Shown here: piece by piece, positions 5,716 to 9,812 of the stretch
Layout of the letters: each line of letters opens with the position of its first letter
Position numbering within the stretch: position 1 is the first letter of the stretch
From: Planctomycetes bacterium RBG_16_41_13
Lineage (GTDB): Bacteria; Planctomycetota; Brocadiia; Brocadiales; Brocadiaceae
NCBI GenBank assembly: GCA_001828295.1
Contig: MHYI01000259.1
Coordinates: forward strand, 1,534-11,345
Reading direction: 5' to 3'
DNA length: 9,812 bases
The notes under the pieces: generated by a model
What the model was told of the DNA's origin: nothing
Seen by the model: only the letters and a program-made list of their open reading frames with translations
Databases searched by the model: none
Position numbers and translations under genes: made by a program

Positions 5716-8478
5716 ATGGGTATTTCAATGTATCCTTCTTTTCGGTTAAAAAAACGAGAAATTACGAATACGTTATTGAAGAGTATTCATAATCGGCTTG
5801 ATGAAGCTATAGATACAATTAGGGAAAAAGATCCTGTCTTTTATAAAAATTGTAATAAACTATTTGCCCTTCTTAAACAACCGCAAAGCGTCTGGGAAAG
5901 ACATTTAGAATTTTATAAAGATACTGGCCAAAAAATAGTCCTGTATTCATCTGTTGTATTCCATAACACTGCCCTTGGTCCCCCTAAAGGGGGTGTAATG
6001 CTCATTACCCCGCAAATCTTAGGGAAAGATTTCTTTAAAACCTTTGATAGTTTCAGAGATCAAAGAGCTTCTGTCGAAGAAACCTGGAAGTCTTGCTGTA
6101 AATGGGTGACAGAAGAGATTGAAGCCCTCTCCATTGTAACAACATTAAAGCTAGCCCTTTATTCTTTGCCATTAGGGGGTGGTATGTGTGGAGTTTTTTT
6201 AGGAGAATTGAAAGATATCAATGGAGAAATATTCCTGCAGTCTATTGAATTGGCAAATGATGAAAAACAGAGGTTATTTAGAGAAATAGGCTATTTGCTT
6301 ACCATGGAAGGCATTATGGGATATAACACATATTCTCCTGGACCAGATTTAGGAACTGATGAAGCGATGATGGATTCAATGGCAGACGGGCATTTTAGGG
6401 CACTGGCAGAAATGGAAGAAATTAAGGAAAAAGGCCTTTTAGAAAGATTGAAAAACATAAGGGATTCTGAAATTATATGGACATCGGGAATGCCGTATTT
6501 AAAGGTAGCGGATGAATTCTCAAAGAACATAAGAAAATATGGGGATGGAAAACAAAGCGTTCCCGAATTAGGGGCGGTTACATCTAAAACGTATAGCGGT
6601 TTGGAAGGCAGGACAGAAGCTACGGCATTTGCGGCAGTAGAAATCACTAATTTTTTGGTGTGGTATAACGAAAATCCTAAAGATTATTTAAAGGTAAGGA
6701 TTGGGAGAGAGCGGAAAAATTATTTGGAGGGAAAAACTGTTGTTATTCAAGGTTTTGGGAAAGCGGGTCTCAACGCAGCCAGGTACTTCTCATTAATGGG
6801 TGCAAAAGTTGTGGCAGTAAGTGAGTATGACCAGAAGCAAAAGAAGATAGTCGCTATTTACAATATTCAGGGATTAAACATACCGGCATTAGTTGAATAT
6901 AGAGAAAAACGCGGCAGTATTTATATGTTTGAAGAGGCAAAAATATATGAAGATCCTTGCCAATTGTTAGAAGAAAAGGCTGATATCCTTTTTCTTGCAG
7001 CTATTGAAAACCAAATTACTGTTTACAATGCTTTCAATATTCAAGCTAACTACGTTGTTTCGGCAGTTAATGGGGGCATTACTCAGGAAGGGTATCACAT
7101 TCTAAGGGAAAATAGAAAAATTATTGGAAGTGATTCCATTGTGAAATCTGGTGGAATCATTGCTTCATATTTGGAAAAAATACAAAATGCCCAAAATGAT
7201 ACATGGGAAAAGAATTATGTTTTTGAAGATATTATTGCGCGGATAGAGAATGTACTAAAAAACAACGTTATTAAGAATCAAGTGGAAAAGCATGGTATGG
7301 ACATGTCTTTAGCTGGAGATGTGGTAGCTATAAGAAGAATTGTCAGTACAACAGAAGCGAAATATTTGCAAAGAGTAAAAAAAGCCGCAAAAAAACCTAT
7401 AATTATTGGAATTTTTGATTCAGGTCTAGGTGGCATCATTGTAGCAGAGAAATTAAACAAAATGCTTTCCGAAGGTAATATAAAACTTTTGCTCCTTACG
7501 GACAAAGCAAATTTTCCATTTGGTCAAAAAACGCAAGATGAAATAAACAAAATAGCATTCCAGGCTATTTATGAAATAAATGAACGTTGTAGAAACATAA
7601 AAAAATCAAATGTATTTTTCAACAAAGTGTTTAATAAAATACCGTATCTAATGAAATGCTTACTAATGAAGCTAGGGATAGTTTCCAGAGACATCATCGT
7701 CTGTTTTGCCTGTAATACTGTGGACACTTTAGTCGACCGTCAAAGGTTAAGAAAGAGGTTTCCACATATACAATTTATAGGCCCTGTACAAAATACCATA
7801 GCAAAAATTAAAAAATTGCCTATGGAAGCAAAGATAGGTGTTATTGGAACCGTGGGAACAATAAAAAGTGGTATCTATGAAAAACATATAAGAGAAGCCG
7901 GATATAGCGTTATTGTCAAGTCTACCCCTTTGTTGGCCGTATTATCTGAAATGTTGTATAAAAAGAGTTTTGATACGGAAGAAATGCAAAAAGCGTTTTA
8001 TAGAATTGCCAGGGAAATAATTCAGGCAAATCTGGAAGAATTTATTAAATGCAATAGAATATCACATATCTGTCTAGCCTGTACACACTATGATTATTTA
8101 AAGGCTACAATTAAGGATATTTTTGGAGAACTTCAATTTATTAGTACCGTTGAAACTGTAATTGATGAAGTCAAAAACCTCTTAAAACGGTTACCGTTAC
8201 AGTTGGGCGAAAGAGAGTTAGAATTTGTAAAAATGGCAAAAAAAGGAAGAGATTTTGATAGATTAATTCTTGAAGAGATTATTCTCTCTCAATATTTAAC
8301 GCCGAATGAAAAGGTACGATTCGGGGAAATGGAAAATCAAATTAAAGGCATCATACAAAATAAATTAGCGGAAACAAGGGCGGAAGAAATTGAAGATATT
8401 AAGTTTTTTGATAGTAAAAGTGTTAAAGTGAAATCTTATGGAAAAGAATGGGTGATAAGTCTATTCCCAAGGGATTAA
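5716..8478 (+). CDS. Glutamate dehydrogenase-like / glutamate racemase fusion
   Basis: A 920-residue, apparently cytoplasmic two-module protein. Residues ~60-550 match Glu/Leu/Phe/Val dehydrogenases: GPPKGG (K91, substrate lysine), K145, PGPD (D211, catalytic aspartate), and the Rossmann loop GFGKAG (346-351). The catalytic-lysine motif, normally GGxKGG, reads GGGMCG with M157 instead of lysine, so oxidative deamination may be lost. About 35 extra residues (97-135) lie just before it. Residues ~561-815 match glutamate racemase (L-Glu to D-Glu for peptidoglycan): D568-SGLGG, FPFG (600-603), ACNT with C666, and ACTH with C789. Both catalytic cysteines are kept. The gap between FPFG and C666 is about 25 residues longer than usual. 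The last ~105 residues match nothing I recognise. No good ribosome binding site precedes the ATG at 5716; an ATG at 5728 is an alternative. An in-frame stop at 5677 rules out a longer N terminus. An inserted MITE lies directly upstream. Confidence 0.85.
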   Translation: MGISMYPSFRLKKREITNTLLKSIHNRLDEAIDTIREKDPVFYKNCNKLFALLKQPQSVWERHLEFYKDTGQKIVLYSSVVFHNTALGPPKGGVMLITPQILGKDFFKTFDSFRDQRASVEETWKSCCKWVTEEIEALSIVTTLKLALYSLPLGGGMCGVFLGELKDINGEIFLQSIELANDEKQRLFREIGYLLTMEGIMGYNTYSPGPDLGTDEAMMDSMADGHFRALAEMEEIKEKGLLERLKNIRDSEIIWTSGMPYLKVADEFSKNIRKYGDGKQSVPELGAVTSKTYSGLEGRTEATAFAAVEITNFLVWYNENPKDYLKVRIGRERKNYLEGKTVVIQGFGKAGLNAARYFSLMGAKVVAVSEYDQKQKKIVAIYNIQGLNIPALVEYREKRGSIYMFEEAKIYEDPCQLLEEKADILFLAAIENQITVYNAFNIQANYVVSAVNGGITQEGYHILRENRKIIGSDSIVKSGGIIASYLEKIQNAQNDTWEKNYVFEDIIARIENVLKNNVIKNQVEKHGMDMSLAGDVVAIRRIVSTTEAKYLQRVKKAAKKPIIIGIFDSGLGGIIVAEKLNKMLSEGNIKLLLLTDKANFPFGQKTQDEINKIAFQAIYEINERCRNIKKSNVFFNKVFNKIPYLMKCLLMKLGIVSRDIIVCFACNTVDTLVDRQRLRKRFPHIQFIGPVQNTIAKIKKLPMEAKIGVIGTVGTIKSGIYEKHIREAGYSVIVKSTPLLAVLSEMLYKKSFDTEEMQKAFYRIAREIIQANLEEFIKCNRISHICLACTHYDYLKATIKDIFGELQFISTVETVIDEVKNLLKRLPLQLGERELEFVKMAKKGRDFDRLILEEIILSQYLTPNEKVRFGEMENQIKGIIQNKLAETRAEEIEDIKFFDSKSVKVKSYGKEWVISLFPRD

Positions 8479-8510
8479 AAAAAATATTTATGATTGGAAT
8501 AAATCACGCA

Positions 8511-8876
8511 TTACCTCAACTTGGCTTTGATTTCGGCAAGTAATCTTTCCTGGGTAAAAGGTTTTTCAAGGAAAATCAGATTTGGGTCTATCTCGAATAT
8601 TGTTTTATATGATCGTGGTGAAAAATTGCTTGCAACAATGACGGGGATATTAGTATACATAGAGTTTGATTTCAACTGCCTGAGGAATTCATCACCCGAC
8701 ATTTGATCGAGTAATAAATCCAGGATAACGATATCCGGTTTTTCTTTTTTTAGCAGCTCAAAAGCCTGCACTCCGTCAGTTGCATGCAGGATGATATAAT
8801 CTCTATCCTCCAGCATTGTTTCGTAAAAGAAGAAAAACTCTTCTTCGTCCTCTACAATAAGTATTTTTTTTCTCAT
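8511..8876 (-). CDS. Single-domain response regulator (CheY-like receiver)
   Basis: A 121-residue stand-alone phosphoreceiver domain with no output domain. It should take phosphate from a sensor histidine kinase and act by protein-protein contact. The key residues are present: acidic pocket D10/E11, phospho-acceptor D53 in DIVILDLLL, S83 at the switch Thr/Ser position, and K105 in the EKPF motif. The stretch FFFFY (14-18) in helix 1 is unusually aromatic. GAGG (8884-8887 read on the minus strand) sits 7 bases before the ATG. The gene converges on the fusion gene with only 32 bases between stops and no evident shared terminator. It lies downstream of an NtrC-type regulator on the same strand, about 310 bases away; a functional link is possible but not shown. 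No kinase is in the window. Confidence 0.9.
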   Translation of the reverse strand: MRKKILIVEDEEEFFFFYETMLEDRDYIILHATDGVQAFELLKKEKPDIVILDLLLDQMSGDEFLRQLKSNSMYTNIPVIVASNFSPRSYKTIFEIDPNLIFLEKPFTQERLLAEIKAKLR

Positions 8877-8945
8877 GATATATCCTCAATAATATTACCC
8901 TGTAAAAACTTCTTTATTTTGTAAGTTTTTGTTCATTAAAGGCTG

Positions 8946-9082
8946 CTAAATCCGAAGCACGAAATCCGAAATTCGAAACAATTTCAAAATTACAAATTCA
9001 AATGTTCCCAACCTCGTTTTTAATTTCTTTCATTTGATATTAGAATTTGTTTCGGATTTCGATATTTGAATTTCGAATTTGT
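8946..9082. repeat. Degenerate inverted repeat of ATTCGAAA/TCCGAAA units
   Basis: The region between the two minus-strand genes holds repeated variants of (A)AATCCGAAAT and ATTCGAAA on the left (8949-8980) and their reverse complements on the right (TTTCGGATTTCG at 9050-9061, GAATTTCGAATTTG at 9068-9081). Together they form a long, imperfect foldback. Such low-complexity repeats occur widely between genes in environmental bacteria. I see no gene in 8877-9184. The promoter of the response regulator must lie here, but I could not place it. Confidence 0.55.
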
Positions 9083-9184
9083 CAAAAAAACAAACAACAG
9101 TATTTATTATAAGGTAAGCCTAATACTACGTCACTCCAGTAAAGAATCATTAAAAAATGCCGCAGGAGGAAAAAGGTTTTTGCT

Positions 9185-9812
9185 TTAACCCCACTCTTTT
9201 ACTTTATATTCAATCTTCCTGTGCGATATACTCAGTATCCTGGCAGCCTCTTTTTTACTTCCGCGGGTCATCTGGAGTGTTTTTTGAATGATCTCTTTTT
9301 CGGCCTCTTTTAATGAAATGCCTACTGGAATTTTAATTACGGACATATCGTCCTTGTCAGGAACAACATTTCCTGGCAGGTGGTCTACTGAGATCGTATT
9401 TTTTTTGCAAAGCACAATTGCCCGTTCGACGACATTTTCCAATTCTCTCACATTTCCCGGCCAGTGATAAGCGCACAACGACTCCATTGCCTCAGGGGTA
9501 AAACCTTTTATTTCCTTTTTATATTTTTTCGTGTATTTAATAATAAAAAAATTAGAAAGAATAGGGATATCCTCTCTCCTCTCCCTCAGGGACGGCAAAT
9601 GGATTGTAATAACATTTAAACGATAAAATAAATCTTCCCGAAACCTTCCTTCGGAAACTTCTTTTTCAAGATTCCGGTTGGTTGCCGTAATCAACCGCAC
9701 ATCAACCTTTAAAGTTTTTTCACCACCGACACGTTCAAACTCTCCCTTTTCAAGGACACGAAGCAGCTTGACCTGTACCTTTAAGCTCATCTCACCCACC
9801 TCATCCAGAAAA
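9185..9812 (-). CDS. NtrC-type sigma-54 activator, C-terminal part (runs off window)
   Basis: The 5' end lies beyond the right edge: the frame stays open to base 9812. A GTG at 9797-9799 is internal, since the codons before it complete the Walker B motif (FLDEVGEMS). About 208 residues are visible. They hold the second half of the AAA+ domain: Walker B, sensor I (ITATNRNL), the arginine-finger segment RFREDLFYRL, LPSLRERREDI, and sensor II (WPGNVRELENVVERA). A short linker leads to a C-terminal Fis-type helix-turn-helix (SKKEAARILSISHRKIEYKVKEW). It remodels sigma-54 RNA polymerase by ATP hydrolysis at enhancer-dependent promoters. The GAFTGA loop and the input domain are outside the window, so whether it is a two-component regulator is open. 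I found no convincing sigma-54 promoter (TGGC-N8-TTGC type) in the window, so its targets are unknown. Confidence 0.93.
   Translation of the reverse strand, partial: FLDEVGEMSLKVQVKLLRVLEKGEFERVGGEKTLKVDVRLITATNRNLEKEVSEGRFREDLFYRLNVITIHLPSLRERREDIPILSNFFIIKYTKKYKKEIKGFTPEAMESLCAYHWPGNVRELENVVERAIVLCKKNTISVDHLPGNVVPDKDDMSVIKIPVGISLKEAEKEIIQKTLQMTRGSKKEAARILSISHRKIEYKVKEWG

Noticed and set aside
9185..9799. GTG at 9797-9799 as the start of the sigma-54 activator
   Set aside because: The preceding codons FLDE belong to the conserved Walker B motif, so the gene continues past the window edge.
1..9812. tRNA, rRNA or CRISPR array
   Set aside because: I saw no tRNA-like cloverleaf or conserved rRNA sequence, and no regularly spaced direct repeats; the repeats here are inverted and irregular.

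Overview
The window is AT-rich bacterial DNA holding two plus-strand gene groups, a roughly 760-base repeat-rich gap, one large plus-strand fusion gene, and two minus-strand regulatory genes at the right end. The sigma-54 activator, the low GC and the degenerate palindromic repeats suggest an environmental Gram-negative lineage. An anammox-type planctomycete (Brocadiales) is a plausible guess, but nothing here proves it.

Layout. Bases 1-494 are AT-rich and non-coding. Next come a heme-oxygenase-like diiron protein of the CADD/PqqC type (495-1214), a strong hairpin terminator, a stand-alone FMN-binding glutamate synthase domain protein with an N-terminal cysteine cluster (1292-2869), and a second terminator. 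A RidA/YjgF-family protein with an N-terminal extension (3004-3516) is followed by an aquaporin with an unusual secreted or membrane N-terminal extension (3581-4720). The 3' end of the aquaporin gene runs directly into the 3' half of a second, truncated ridA copy (4704-4952).

The gap 4953-5715 contains a GC-rich cluster of small hairpins (about 5243-5435) and a complete 139-bp miniature transposable element. That element has 19-bp perfect terminal inverted repeats, an 8-bp target duplication, and a 32-bp perfect palindrome inside it (5549-5687). Twenty bases after its target duplication starts a 920-residue protein that fuses a glutamate/leucine dehydrogenase-like module to a glutamate racemase (MurI) module (5716-8478). 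The racemase keeps both catalytic cysteines. The dehydrogenase module has Met in place of the catalytic lysine.

On the minus strand are a single-domain response regulator (8511-8876), a degenerate long inverted repeat (about 8946-9082), and the C-terminal part of an NtrC-type sigma-54 activator that runs off the right edge (9185-9812).

Common theme (inference). Glutamate synthase, a dehydrogenase/racemase fusion acting on glutamate, an imine deaminase (RidA), and an aquaporin with a predicted wide F/V/G/R pore would all fit amino-nitrogen and ammonia handling. The genes are not one operon, because two terminators and the repeat region separate them.
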